NCBI GenBank assembly: GCA_958009085.1
Contig: OY253670.1
Span: forward strand, 1,633,694 to 1,697,693
DNA: 64,000 nt
Direction: 5' to 3'
Source: Protoeuglena noctilucae
Lineage: Eukaryota; Chlorophyta; Pedinophyceae; Marsupiomonadales; Marsupiomonadaceae
Part shown: positions 45,663-57,001 of the stretch, in pieces
Position numbering within the stretch: position 1 is the stretch's first letter
How the letters are laid out: each line of letters starts with the position of its first letter
Translations under genes and position numbers: made by a program
The notes under the pieces: generated by a model
Seen by the model: the letters and a program-made list of their open reading frames with translations, nothing else
Databases searched by the model: none
What the model was told of the DNA's origin: nothing

Positions 45663-48245
45663 ATGGACACCGGGGTGGACGCTGCGTCCCAATTCGACGT
45701 GCGCCGCGCGATCCTCCTGGGCCAGTGCGCCTTTGAGGCGTACGGGGAGCCGCGGGGGTCGCGGCTGGCGGACGTGGCCGTGGACGGCACGTGGGTCACG
45801 TACGCGGACAAGGGATTCGTGGGCGAGGCCTTCTCGGGCGTCCTGGAGGTGCAGGCCGTGGGCAGCGAGGGCACGCCCCAAGGGGCCGACGCACGCCTGC
45901 AGGTCTTCTGCCGGGCGGGGTTCGCGGAGGCCAGGGGCAAAGCAGCGGTGAGGAGGCGGGGACAGACATGCGAGGAGTCACGGGTGGCCTATCCTCGGCC
46001 CAACCAGTGCCCCTGTGCTCCCTCCAGGGCAGCGGTGTGGACTGGTCGGGTGCGAGGGCGCGGGTGTTCCTGCCCCGGGGGGAGTCGCGGGTGCGGGTGC
46101 GCGTGGTCGGCGGCGGCGGTGGGCCCCTCTCCCCGGAGACCCTCGTGGGCGACGCGTACCTCGACATCGCCGAGCTCAGGTGGGAGAGGAGCGGCAGGTT
46201 ACACGAATCACATGCACTCATGGCGCGTGTCGCAGGTGCTTACCCGCCCCCTCCTCGTCTCTTCCAGGGACCGCATGGACAAGGTGGGCCCCTTCGCCGT
46301 CCTCCAGCTCCCCTCCGAGCACACCGCCATGCTGCGGGGTCCCAAGGGGCCGGCCGGCACGGTCCGCCTGCAGCTGCGGCTGTATCCCTTCGACCCCACC
46401 GTCACCTGGGACCCACCGAAGCCCATCGCGGAGGCGAGGCGCACCACGCGTGGCACTGTGTGGGTGTATGGCACCGTGCGGCATGCGATGACCAGCCGCT
46501 GGTGCTCTCTGCTCATTGGTCGCAGTTGCTGCGTCGCCTGCCGTTCGGTGAGAAGCAGGAGGAGGGCCCCATGGAGTCCGGGTGGCAGGCGCTGGCGGCG
46601 GCCGTGAGGGACGGCTTCCTGGTGCCGGCAGAGTACGTGCCCGTGGCATTCGTGGAGAACGAGCAGTCGGGTGAGGGAGAGGGGTGGGTGTGGGTGTATG
46701 TACGTGGGTGGGTATAATCGTGACCTCTGTTAAACACGAGCAATCGGTTCAACTGAGGGATGGATTTGTTCTAATTTCCCTACCGCCACCCCCACCCCCA
46801 CCCCCACCCCCTCTTGCAGACACGCAGGTGTGGGTGTACCGCGACCGCCCGCTCAAGGAGGTCGTGGTGTCCTTCCGTGGCACAGAGCAGGTCAAGTGGA
46901 AGGACCTGCTCACCGACCTCAACCTCATGCCCGTCGGACTGGAGCCCGAGGGAGCGGCAGCTAGGCAAGCGACTGCTGGCGTGCCACCTCCCCTGTGCTG
47001 CGTGACTCCACCACCCTCGCCTCCCTCTCTCCTCACACCCACACCCATTCCCTCTCCTCCTCTCAGCACCCCCACCCCCTTAGACCTCCTCTCCTCCGCC
47101 GCCTCTGCCGCCGCGGGTCTCCTCAGCAACAGCCCCAAGGCGCCGACGTCCAGTGAGGAAGCGCCGCTGATGGTGCACCGGGGCTTCCTCGAGGCCTACG
47201 ACTCGGTCAAAGTGCGCGTGGGGCAGCTGGTCGACGCCCTGGTGGGGGACGGGAAGGACTGGAAGGTCCTCGTTACCGGTGAGGGGCGCTGCTGTGTTGC
47301 AAACATGAACATCGCAGTCAGTCACGGATGACCTTCCCATGCCTCGGTCACACTCACCCCCTCCTCTCTCCCTTCTCCCCAGGCCACTCCCTGGGCGGTG
47401 CCCTGGCCACCCTGGCTGCCTACGACCTGGCCACGCGCACCGCGGCGGATGACCGCCCACGACTCCACGTGGAGATGTACAACTTCGGGTCACCCCGCGT
47501 GGGCAATGCAAGGTTCGCGGCAGAGTTCAACCGAGCCGTGCCCACGGCATTCCGAGGCGAGGGGCTAGGGCACTGCGGCTCGCGGCAGGGCATGCGCCGT
47601 GCGACTCGCTCCCTCACTTCCAAGCATGGACCTCATGTGACGAGGTCGTGTAGCATGCATGGCGACGGCATGAGACAGGCTCTTCCAACCCCCCGCAGTG
47701 ACCAACAGCCGCGACATCATCTGCACGGTGCCCAAGCTGCTGGGGTACGCGCACGTGGGGACGGAGGTACGGCTGTCGGGGGACGGGTCCCTCAGGCGAG
47801 TCATGAAGTGGGAATGGGACATGGTCTGTGCAAGTGGGTGCGCGTGGTGAGTGACACCAGCATCGCCATGCGCCGCGCCCGCAGCATCGGTGGCCGCACG
47901 GTGTTGGACGGGGAGGAGACGGCGCAGTTGGCGGAGAAGCTGACGGAGGAGTTTCTGGGCCGGGGAAACGAGGTGTCGAAGGGGCAGGTGAGGGGTGGCA
48001 TGGCATGCTGGTGGATGACTGAGTGGATGGTTGGTCGGTGTTGGCGCAGACACAGACACAGGACCATTAGATGTCCCTCGCTTTCTCAGCTGGAGCGCAT
48101 CGTGGAGGAGGAGATGGCCATTCTGCGCAACCTGGCCGACGGCAGCGCGCTGAGCGAGCACATGGAGGACTGCTACCTCAACGCCCTGCAGCTGGCCGTC
48201 ACGGGGGGGGTGGTGCCTGGGCAGGAGCAGAAGGGGCGGGGGTGA
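45663..48245 (+). CDS. Class 3 lipase with N-terminal C2-like domain
   Basis: Start MDTGVDAASQFDVRRAILLG. A C2-like beta region follows (ADVAVDGTWVTYADKGFVGE, ARVFLPRGESRVRVRVVGG, LVGDAYLDIAEL, TVRLQLRLYPFDP), which in plant and algal homologues binds calcium or lipid. The alpha/beta-hydrolase lipase_3 domain has VWVYRDRPLKEVVVSFRGTE, VHRGFLEAYDSVKVRV, the nucleophile elbow GHSLGGALATLAAYDLA (Ser active site), YNFGSPRVGN and FRVTNSRDIICTVP with the acid Asp. An insert of about 30 Ser/Ala-rich residues (LLSSAASAAAGLLSNSPKAP) lies before the elbow. It probably hydrolyses acylglycerols or membrane lipids. Three introns (donors at 46434, 47557 and 47796) begin GC. At 47557, FR|VTNSRD is a highly conserved junction. 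Confidence 0.87.
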
Positions 48246-48357
48246 GGGTGAAGTGTACTGTGCGGGCGCAGAGAGTGCGTTTGAATGGATGCGCGAGGGA
48301 GGGTCGAGGACCAGAGGCGCTGCGCCCGAAATGCTGCGTGCGCGCTGCGGCTGGTGC

Positions 48358-49762
48358 CTATCTCAAACAGGCGTGGGTTGCGCGTCGCGTCAGGGGGTGG
48401 GGACGCCCGCCGTCGGGGCCTCCTGCCCCGGGGCGAGGAGCGTGACCTGGGTACAGAGCATAGCAGGGACGGTGTCGCATGGTGCAGTGCGATGTGCATG
48501 CCCGGTGAGCCACCCGTGCCACTTGCATGCCGCGCCTCGCCTGGTCATCGAGGATGTGACGGACTTGCGCGAAGCTGGTGGCGAAGAAGTGCGGCTCGGA
48601 CTCAGTGCCCCTCAGGCAGTCCCGCTGCTGGGGTGCCGCGAATGCGCCGTACGAGTCGAGGAGCACCGTCAGGGCACCGGCCCTGCGGCCGAAGGGGACG
48701 TCGTCGCGGGCACTGTCCCCGACCATGAGCACCTCCGAGGGGGGGATGCCCTGGGGGTGGGGAGATGGGCAGGGTCGAGTGGACTGATGGATGTGTCGTG
48801 GGGTGGGGAGAGGGACAGGGATGTCAACCATGCTGCAGAGTGCAACAAGGGTGTTTTCGAGACCATCCATTGCGCACCCATGCGTCGCAACAGGCCAGCA
48901 GGGCGTCCGGGTGGGGCTTCACGCGGTGCCCAGAGTCACGGGAGATGGCGGGGGCGAAGGGGCTGCGGGAGGGGCAGAGAGATACGAGAGAGTGGCAGAT
49001 CGCGGCCAATCGCACCCATGGCCCGCTGCTGCCTCGTAGTGAACGTCACTACTCCCATCGTGCTCACGGGAGTGGGAAGTGGTGTCGGTGGAAGTAGTCG
49101 AGGTTCTCTTGCGCATTCTGGGTGACCACGGCCCTGGGGATGCCCCGGCGGTCGAGGTCCGCGCACTGCAAGGGACGCGGCATGTAGCAGCGTTGGTGAG
49201 GCCAGACAGGGACCCCCAGCTCAGATGACACGCTCGACCCCGCCACACCCTCACCAGCTCCAGCACGCCCTCCGTCACTCGCAGCTTGACCAGCGCCTCC
49301 CGCTCCATCTCCCGAATCACCGCGCGCGCCGCCGACTGGCGCTCCGGGTCCCACGCAGCAATCGTCTCCAGGATGTGCGCGCCCTGCGATGGGCGTGGCG
49401 GCCGTGTGGGTGTGAGCGTTTGCGGGCAGGCGAGGGGCCACCTGCGGCTCATCAAGGCGAAAATGGGCAGACAGGGCCCTCACCGGTGCAAGGCCTATCC
49501 GCCTCCGCATCTCCGCGAAGTCGAAGACCGGCGCCGTGAGCGTCCCATCTGCGGCAAGTGGATGTGCGTGTCGTCCGATGGGAGCCGCCGGCCGGCTGCA
49601 TGCGGAAGCTTCCATTACGATCGCCAGGCTATCGGAGCGCGACTCACCCATATCCCATACGATGCCGCGCACGATGGGGTGCCCGGATACGCCCGTGCCA
49701 AATGGCGCCCCTGCGGCGCGGCTCTCCTCCAACCAAGGGGAGTGGGAAGCCGTCGACAACAT
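48358..49762 (-). CDS. HAD-superfamily hydrolase (stand-alone)
   Basis: Exons splice to GIVWDMDGTLTAPVFDFAEM (motif I assembled across an intron, 49551 to about 49650). Then follow RRRIGLAPG, ILETIAAWDPERQSAARAVI, REMEREALVKLRVTEGVLEL, ADLDRRGIPRAVVTQNAQEN (motif II Thr), SRDSGHRVKPHPDALLACCD (motif III Lys) and PSEVLMVGDSARDDVPFGRR (motif IV). The C-terminal frame runs to 48358 but may end earlier by splicing. The start at 49762 (MLSTASHSPW) is provisional because the frame stays open upstream with a basic, presequence-like stretch. It resembles the HAD half of the gene at 14.9-17.6 kb, so the two may be paralogues. The phosphorylated substrate is unknown. Confidence 0.8.
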
Positions 49763-50154
49763 GATTTGCTTATCGCTCGGTCGACGAAGCCATCGAAGCG
49801 CTGCCGCCAGCCGGTCAGGCCTCTGGAATGCTCGCATCCATCGCATCCATGCACTCGCTGCCCCGTCGCGCGGCGGGGTGACCCGATGAAAGGGGTTGGG
49901 TTTGCTATGAATGCGACATAGCAGACTGAGCTGTCCGGGACGCAGCAGCGCTGGCAAATCGTTTCTCAGCGCCGGCAGCCGCACCGGTGCCAGTCCTGGC
50001 TTGCACCGACAGACTCCGTGACCCGATTGACTCATGGGAACTGCCGAGCCATGTCGTGGAACATGAAAGAGTATCGTGGGCTGGCGGCAAGTGAAGCTGG
50101 GCGGTCGGTTCAACGGCTGCAGCGTCTACCCATCCGCCATGCCCCCCTGCGCTC

Positions 50155-50854
50155 TTAGGCCGTGACCTGCTCGCGCAGACGCCTGATGGTCGACCGCACT
50201 GTCACTGCGAGACACAGAGGCACGGCAGGGAATGCTCAGCAAAGGCACTGCCAATCATTTCGTCGCGGTGGCAGCCGCACCCCTGCTTCTCCTTGCGCTA
50301 AGAGGACAGCAGCGTCGTGCGCCCGATCCCCACCACCCGTGGTATCGTCCGCGCTAGCAGCCGCACTAACCCCCCGCGCTGACAGCCGCCCAAGCCCCGC
50401 CCGTCACCTGATGCCGCCGTGTTGTACACGTACGCCCCGCCCGCCTTGGACTTGTTGCAGTGCTTGCAGCCCCAGATGCCGACGGCGACGCGCTGCGGGC
50501 AACGCATCGACTCTCGTGCGCATGAGGCCACGGCATGAACACAGAGGCAGGACACGCTTGCCGGCTGTCCCCTTCTCATGCCAAGTGCGACCCCGCCCCG
50601 TCCATTGCTCCCCTCATGGCTACCAGCCTTGCCACCACCGACCGTGCGTCATGCCGACCGCCCACACACGCACCCGCCCCGGAAGCACCACCGCCAGGGG
50701 CGCCGCTCACCTTCATGGCGTACTTGCCGCAGAACTCGCACAGGTACTTGGAGTGCTGCGACACCTCCATCTTCTTGATGACCTTACGGATGGAGGCACC
50801 GTAACGGGTGCCGTACTTGCCGACGATCCCGACCTTCTTGGTGCGCTTGGACAT
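50155..50854 (-). CDS. RPL37A: 60S ribosomal protein eL43 (RPL37a)
   Basis: Three exons, 50711-50854, 50408-50492 and 50155-50204, join in frame with GT-AG introns. The protein starts [20 protein letters not shown], continues [17 protein letters not shown], then [20 protein letters not shown] and YVYNTAAS, and ends [16 protein letters not shown]. The four zinc-binding cysteines (CEFC and CKHC) are intact and total length is about 92 residues, normal for the family. It is a structural component of the large cytosolic ribosomal subunit. The last exon is only 50 nt. Confidence 0.96.
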
Positions 50855-52079
50855 CCTGTGGAAGTAGGGCGAGCAGGAGAGTTGAGAAAGCCGGCGCGAG
50901 GCAGCAACGCGACTGGGTGGAGGGAAGGATTAGCCCGAACGACCGAGGGGACGCAAGCGCCGGGCGAGGGGCAGCAGGCGCGGCGACGGGTGCCCCGTGC
51001 AGCCGGTCCCCAGCCTCTCGTGGGCGCCGCCGGCATCCGCCCTGCCCCGCGCCGTCCATGCCACCCAACGCATCCATGCAGCACAGCGGCGGAGGGCGGG
51101 ACGCTCCAGGGGGCGGTGAAACGCGGGCCAGCAGCCGGGGAGAACTCGCGGGCGACCCGCGGAGCAGCCCGCTCTCCGGAAATACCGACCGACCCATCAA
51201 AGGAAAGGTACAAGCGGCACGACAGCGGAGAGCGCGCAGTCGCTCTGCAGCGGCTCGAGGTGGCTGCCACCGCGACGCCACGACGCGCGCGCGACGCCCC
51301 GGCGCAAGAGCAAGCACCGGTCGCGCTTCGAAAGCGAACCGGGCACGCTGCGCCGGCCAGGGCCCCGAGGAGAGCCCCAGGAGGCGACCAAACCGAGTTG
51401 CGCCCCGGCCAGGCCCCGGCTGCTGGAGCTGAGATGACGCGCGGCTGACATAGGAAAAAGGATGCAAAGGTGACGCCGGCAAAGACCAGGAGGCCCTCGG
51501 AACCCACCTCCTCTGCGCCCACGCTCGCCGACGCCGGGATTCGGCCTGTGAGAACCAAGCGGAGGGTCCGAGATGCGAGAAAGGGAGAGGAGGGGGCGCG
51601 CGGGGAGGCCATCCGTGCGACCCAGCGTTTTCTGGCAAGACGCATTTTCTGACATGTGAAGGTGGACGCACCGAGACAGGTTTTGAGGGTCGGGGATGGC
51701 GTAAATGATGATATAATGCGCACGTGCACCACCGCATTTAACTAGAGAGGCTGCTAGGAAGGCGTCCCATCTCCGCTGACTCTGCAGCGTTGCTGGAAGC
51801 CTAGTGTTTGTCTCCGAAACGTTGAGGCTGGGGAGGCTTGGGGCGTGCTCCCCCCGCACCCCCTCGACACATTTGGCACTGCGCGCCGCGAGCGTGGCCA
51901 AATCAGGGCGAGGGGGTGAGTGAGTATGGGTGCGCCCTCTCCAGGCCATAACTTGCATTGCCGTTGTCACGCTGGTAGGCTGGCAGCGTCATCCCGGCCA
52001 TCCTAGCGACGTCCCCGATGGCGCACATTTCCAGCCTCGCGCGTCGCTGCCCACGCAGTCGTTGGGGGTGTGAGCAGCC
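50855..52079. other. Divergent intergenic region about 1.2 kb
   Basis: Between eL43 (minus) and DNAAF6 (plus). It includes an AT-rich GATGATATAATGCG near 51706. No supported gene. Confidence 0.5.
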
Positions 52080-52994
52080 ATGGATGCTGCCGCGATCGAG
52101 TCCTTGTCGAAGCTTTTTGATGTAGGAGAGAAGGCGGTGGAAAAAGGTGAACGCCTACGCACTGGTGCTTGTGTGTGTTTCCCGACTGTCCTTGCTGCTC
52201 GCACCGCCTTCACACATCCGCCCGTCGCAGATGTGCAAGTGTCGGGAGCGTCGCGGGGTTTGAACCCAGGTGGCATCGGGGGCATCATTCCAGGGGTCAA
52301 GGTCAAGGCACCGCGACGAGACCCCAAGGTGCCATGTGACGCAGAGACCCTGCCCTCACCGCTGGTGTCGTGTGCGCAGGCATCGAGTGCCACGCCCCCG
52401 CTCCTTAGCTGCCCCGCAGGCCATCTGGGACGACGACGAGGTCCCGGAGGTGGTGGTGGACGAGGTGGACGACGGGAGGGAGCGTCCGGCGCATGAGTTC
52501 TACGTCAAGCAGGCCGTGGGGACGCAGGACGTCTTCTTAGGCCTCAGCCTTAAGGTGGGGCGCGAGGTCATCGCTGGGGGGGCAGCGCAGTCTCAGCGTC
52601 ACCTGGTGCTTGTGAGGCCATCTGTGCCTGGTGCCTCGCAGGACCCCTCGTCCATGTCATGCGAGACGCTGGTGGTGGAGGTGTCCCTCCCGGGCACCGC
52701 GTCCGCCCAGGAGATCGACCTGGACGTGCAGGAGAACTACCTGCGCGTGGCGACGGCGCGGTACAAGCTGGGCACCTTCCTGCCTCAGAGGTGAGGGCAG
52801 GAACACAAATGGCGGCTGAAGTGGCGCTGGGCGAGTGTCCTGGCGACGCGGCCCTCCTCACCGGGTCGCTCTGCGTGCCGCTCAGGGTGCGCAAGGACAA
52901 GGGGAAGGCCGAGTGGATCAAGGACAAGGGCGTCCTGAAGCTGGAGCTGCCCTTCATCAGCGACATGCTGGAGATGATGGGAGGGGGGAGCTAG
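52080..52994 (+). CDS. DNAAF6: Dynein axonemal assembly factor DNAAF6 (PIH1D3/TWI1)
   Basis: Cytoplasmic factor that works with HSP90/R2TP to preassemble outer and inner dynein arms for cilia. Start MDAAAIESLSKLFDVGEKAV. Later exons give GGIGGIIPGVKVKAP, WDDDEVPEVVVDEVDDGRER, EFYVKQAVGTQDVFLGLSLK, SCETLVVEVSLPGTASAQEI, DLDVQENYLRVATARYKLGT and KGVLKLELPFISDMLEM. QQVGTEDIFLGL and the CS-like domain match human PIH1D3. Length (about 200 aa) is normal. Two other ciliary genes are in the window (RSP7 and IFT121), and an HSP90 gene lies 45 kb away; no linkage is implied. Confidence 0.9.
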
Positions 52995-53358
52995 CTGTCG
53001 GGTTGAGAGCTCGGAGATGCGGGGTTCCCCCGCTCCACGCCTCCACCCGCATCTGTCGTGCAGCCTCAGGTCGCGCCCGACTCCCTCGGGAGTGCCCTGC
53101 CTGCGTCATGATCTGGCAGCTGTTGCTGCTTGAGGAAACTAAACTCCTTGATGCTGCCGTGTACGACATCAGTCGTTCACGCCGCCTCCGCTTCGCTCTG
53201 TGCCGAGACTGAGTGTGTTTTCTATCAGCCGCGATTTTCATCTGAAGTTCTGCAGCTTTTGGACTCCAACTTTGTTTCATCGGCTGGTCAGAACGATCGC
53301 GCACTCTCTTGACGTAGGCATCTGATGCGCTGCGCGTGGCTCTGACGGGATCAGCGCG
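52995..53358. other. Short intergenic region
   Basis: About 360 nt, 3' flank of DNAAF6 and promoter of the splicing-factor gene. No gene or strong element seen. Confidence 0.5.
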
Positions 53359-55831
53359 ATGGCGGGGACCGAAAGCGATGTGGAGAGCGAGGGGCCCGAT
53401 GCCGTGGGCCCGGCCTCCGTTGACGCGGGAACGCAGCCGGGTGCATGGTTCTACCTCCACCCTGGCACTCAGCAGACATACGGCCCATATACCGTGGCCA
53501 GTGAGGAGCGCGCTCCGTGCCTGGTCTAGCAACGACCATCGCCGCGTCCGGTGCGCACGATCCGCGCTGCGAGGTCCATCCGCGCAACGTAACGCTATTG
53601 TACATCATGCAGGCCTGGTCGAGCTGGCGCGGTCCGGCTTCCTCGTGCCGTCGCTGCCCTTTGCCCATGCGGGAGGGCAGGAGTGGGCCGCCCTGAGCGA
53701 CGTGGCGGAGCTGAGGGGCGTGTATGAAGCGATACCGGAGGAGATGGCGAAGGTGCGTTCACGGGAGGCGCGTGGGACTTGGTTGGCAGCCTGTACTGGG
53801 CAATCCAATTCATGCAGTGCCCCGCGCTTCTCGGGCAGGTCGCCGGACAGCCCGCGGCCGCGGACTCGGCGCCGGGCGCCTCCCAAGCCACCGCAAGACA
53901 GCCATCAAGCCAAGGCGCCGACGGCCGGGACGCGGATGCGCCTGGGCCAGCGGGTGCCCCCGACCGCTTACAGGCGCACCTGGCCAAGCGGCAGCGAGCG
54001 ACGGTGGGGCAGAGGGCCGAGACCGTGAGCCACGCGGACCTGGACATGCTGCGCTTCCAGACGGAGGTGGCAGGCGAGATGTCATGGTAGTCACTGCATA
54101 CACTGTGCCTTCCATGGCCGTGCTGGGGGGTCAGGGCGTGTGTCGCACAGCGCTGCCCGCAGGGCTGATGGGCCGGCCCCCGCCCACGGCTGCTGCGGCT
54201 GCCCCCGCGCCCGTGCCTGGCCCTCCTGAGGAGCGTGAGTTCGTGGATGACGATGGGACGCGGTACGTGTGGGACGAGCGGGAGGGGCGGTACGTGCCAG
54301 CACCCGCGGGGCCCGTCCCCACCTACTCGGTCGACGACATGGTGTTCCAAGCAGAGGGGACGCCGGCGGACCCGGTGACACCTGCAGGGGGACCAGCACC
54401 CACTGTGTGCCAGCACGCGCATGTGGTGGCACTGTGCTGGCTGTCATGGCGCGTGCCAATGAGCCCCTGACCACCCCCGCAGCCGACCAAGGACCCTCCC
54501 CCCGCGGACCCACCCGGCAAGCCCCCCCAGGCCCACACCACCACGTGCGTCTACATCCAGGGCCTGCCCGATGACGTGACGGAGGAGGAGGTGGCAGAGG
54601 TGTTCTCCAAATGCGGCATCATCCGGGAGGATGAGAACCGCGTCAAGAAGATTAAGGCGAGGCGACGGGGAAGGGATGCTGAGGGATGCGGGGCGGGGTC
54701 GCCGGCAACATCAGCATGGCGCTGTTCCCGACGCAGATTTACCGCAACAAGCAGACGGGACGGCCCAAGGGGGACGCCCTCGTGACCTTCCTCAAGCGCC
54801 CCTCCGTGGACCTGGCGCTTCAGATCCTGGACGGCGCGCCCTTCCGCCCGGATGGGCTGCCCATCAAGGCGAGTGAGGGTGGTGGGGAGGGGCGGGGCAG
54901 GGGCGGGCTGCCCATTATGGCGAGTGACTTAGGGTGGTGGGGAGGGGCGGGGCAGGGGCAGTCACCGCGTCTGCCTGTATGGCATTGCTTATCGTGCATT
55001 CAACCTCGTCTGCAGGTGATGGAGGCGCAGTTCGACGACAAGGCGCAGGGGGGAAACGACCGGGGCGCGGAGCAGGGCGGAAAGGCCAAGGGGAAGGTGG
55101 GCGGGACTGCGGGTGCGGGAGATGGGCGACAGCGCTGGTTGTGCAGGTGTTGACCGCTGTCCGTCCCCTCGCTCGCAGCCCGGCGTGTCCCGGGGCTCCA
55201 AGCGCCGGCGCACCCCTGCGCAGGAGCAGCTGCTGCACTGGGCGGGGGACGACGAGATGCAGCGCCCGCAGGAGGTGGTGGTGGTGCTGGAGGGGGTGTT
55301 TGACCCCCAGGACATGGCGGTGGGGACGAGGGAGAAGAAGGAGGCGCTGCTGGCGGCGCTGATGAAGGACATGGCGCGGTTCGGGAGGGTCGACAAAGTC
55401 AGGTGCGACGGTGGGGAGAGACTGCGATGTTGTTGTCTCGCCATCAAGCTCTCCGTCCGTCGACCCACCCCGCGTGTCCCCTTCTTCTCCCTCCCAGGGT
55501 CTTCCCCCAGCACCCCCAGGGCGTGTGCACGGTCAAGTTCATCGACGGCGACTGCGCCACGGCCGCGGTGGAGGGCATGGACGGGGGCGTCTACCGGGGA
55601 CGCACCCTGCGTGCGTTCAAGTGGGACGGAAAGCGCAAGTTCGCTGCGGAGAAGGTGCAGGAGACGGAGGAGGACGAGGCGAGGCGACTGGAGGCCTTCT
55701 CGCGGGAGCTGGAGGGGGAGGAGGGAGGGGCGGAGGCGGGGGCAGGGACGCGGGGGGCTGACGCGGGCGCAGAGGCACAGGGCGCTGCCTGGGGTGACGA
55801 CGAGGACGACGACGAGGGCTGGCACCACTAG
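53359..55831 (+). CDS. HTATSF1/CUS2-like splicing factor with GYF domain
   Basis: U2 snRNP-associated factor. The N-terminal GYF-type domain is assembled from two exons: GAWFYLHPGTQQTYGPYTVA joined to SLVELARSGFLVPSLPFAHA. A linker (VDDDGTRYVWDEREGRYVPA) precedes RRM1: TTCVYIQGLPDDVTEEEVAE and FSKCGIIREDE, continued in the next exon as KIYRNKQTGRPKGDALVTFL. The second, UHM-like RRM is VVVVLEGVFDPQDM, ending GVCTVKFIDGDCATAAVEGM and RGRTLRAFKWDGK. The C-terminus is acidic (DDEDDDEGWHH). Plant homologues also carry the N-terminal GYF-like module. Donors at 54657 and 54869 are GC; the first is in the highly conserved KIK|IYRNKQTG junction. A stretch around the second is duplicated (see repeat). 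Confidence 0.9.
54855..54957 (+). repeat. Exon-edge echo in splicing-factor gene
   Basis: GGGCTGCCCATCAAGGCGAG (about 54854) recurs as GGGCTGCCCATTATGGCGAG (about 54905) and both are followed by GTGGTGGGGAGGGGCGGGGC, a period of about 50 nt. The second copy lies in the intron. Confidence 0.85.
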
Positions 55832-55933
55832 TCACCGCGAATTGCAGAAACATGCGGGGCGGCGAGGCCATGGCTCCTTCAACCCCGGCCGGGGCGCCTG
55901 TGTGCGGATCCTAGTGCATCATACGCGCGACGC

Positions 55934-56459
55934 CTAGCTGGGCGGGAAGAGCTGCGAGTTGATGACGATGCCGGCCAGGCCGATGAGCACGAGGTCCTTA
56001 ACAGCGGTGGCCACGATCATGCCCGTCGGGCGCTGCGGGAGAGGCAGGAATCGGCCGCCCCTCGCCGCGCCGCGGACCCGGCTCCGGCCCGCCCAGCACG
56101 CGGGCGTCTTCTTAGGACCACAATGCTTCACGCGCGCTGCCCCCACCTTCTCGTCCGCGTTCATGTCGGGCTTGAGCTCAGGGTACAGGTCCGTCCACCG
56201 GCGAGAGTACTTGCGTGCGACAAACTCCCTCACGTCCCCCGCAGCCTTGGCCTCCACGTTAGACGCTGCGGGAGAAGCACATCGCTGGTTGCCGAAGGTC
56301 GCTCGCAGGGCCACGAGGACGCAGGGAGGCGACAAGGGAGCAGGACGAGGCTCCGCTCGCTGCGCACGCTTGCTGCCGGGGCAGGTCGGTCCTGTGCTCA
56401 CCGAAGCCGCGGCAGGCGCCGAGGCCGCGCGCGGCGGCCCTCGCCGCGTTCCCAAACAT
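55934..56459 (-). CDS. Small predicted mitochondrial membrane protein (91 aa)
   Basis: Three exons, 56402-56459, 56147-56265 and 55934-56032, join in phase to exactly 92 codons with stop. The N-terminus MFGNAARAAARGLGACRGFG is a typical arginine-rich, acid-free presequence. The middle (AAGDVREFVARKYSRRWTDL, YPELKPDMNADEK) is hydrophilic. The C-terminus RPTGMIVATAVKDLVLIGLA followed by GIVINSQLFPPS holds one membrane helix. Size and layout suggest an inner-membrane respiratory-complex accessory subunit, but I do not recognise the family. An upstream in-frame ATG at 56519 is possible but gives a less presequence-like start. Confidence 0.65.
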
Positions 56460-57001
56460 CGCCCCCGCTCCCGCTCCACTCCCCGCTCTGCGTGGGCGCT
56501 CAGGCGCGCTGATGACCACGCTACGTGCCCATGCTCATCACAAGCGTCTTCCACGCGCGCATCAGGGCAACCGCGCGCCCTTCCCTGCCTCACCGGGCCC
56601 AGACTGTGAAACTCGCTGCCGATCTCGGCTCTTGGCCCCCCTCGCTCTCTGACAACCCCCTGACGCACAAAACTGGACGGGCGAGCTGCCCGATGGACGC
56701 CATCGGCGCGCGCCGCGGAACACGGACGTCTGGCGCGCCACTGGCACTTCAAGTCGGCTCTAAATGCTCCCCGCGGCATCCAAGTCCGCGTGTTTTTCAT
56801 CCATGATCCTGTGGCGCGATCGCTGCGCCCGCAGAGGCACGCTCCTGCACGCAGTGGCCATCGCGTTCCGCCACGCCCCGTGCTCGCCGCCTTCCAGTGT
56901 TCCCGTCGAGCCCTGCGAGTCTGGCGTCCCCGAGACTCTGAGCTGAGTCCCGTTTTCGGGCCTGAGGCCGCGGCCGGTGGGCCGCGAGGGCGGGAGAGGC
57001 C
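56460..57001. other. Divergent intergenic region
   Basis: About 540 nt between the small membrane-protein gene and RWDD1. No element recognised. Confidence 0.45.
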
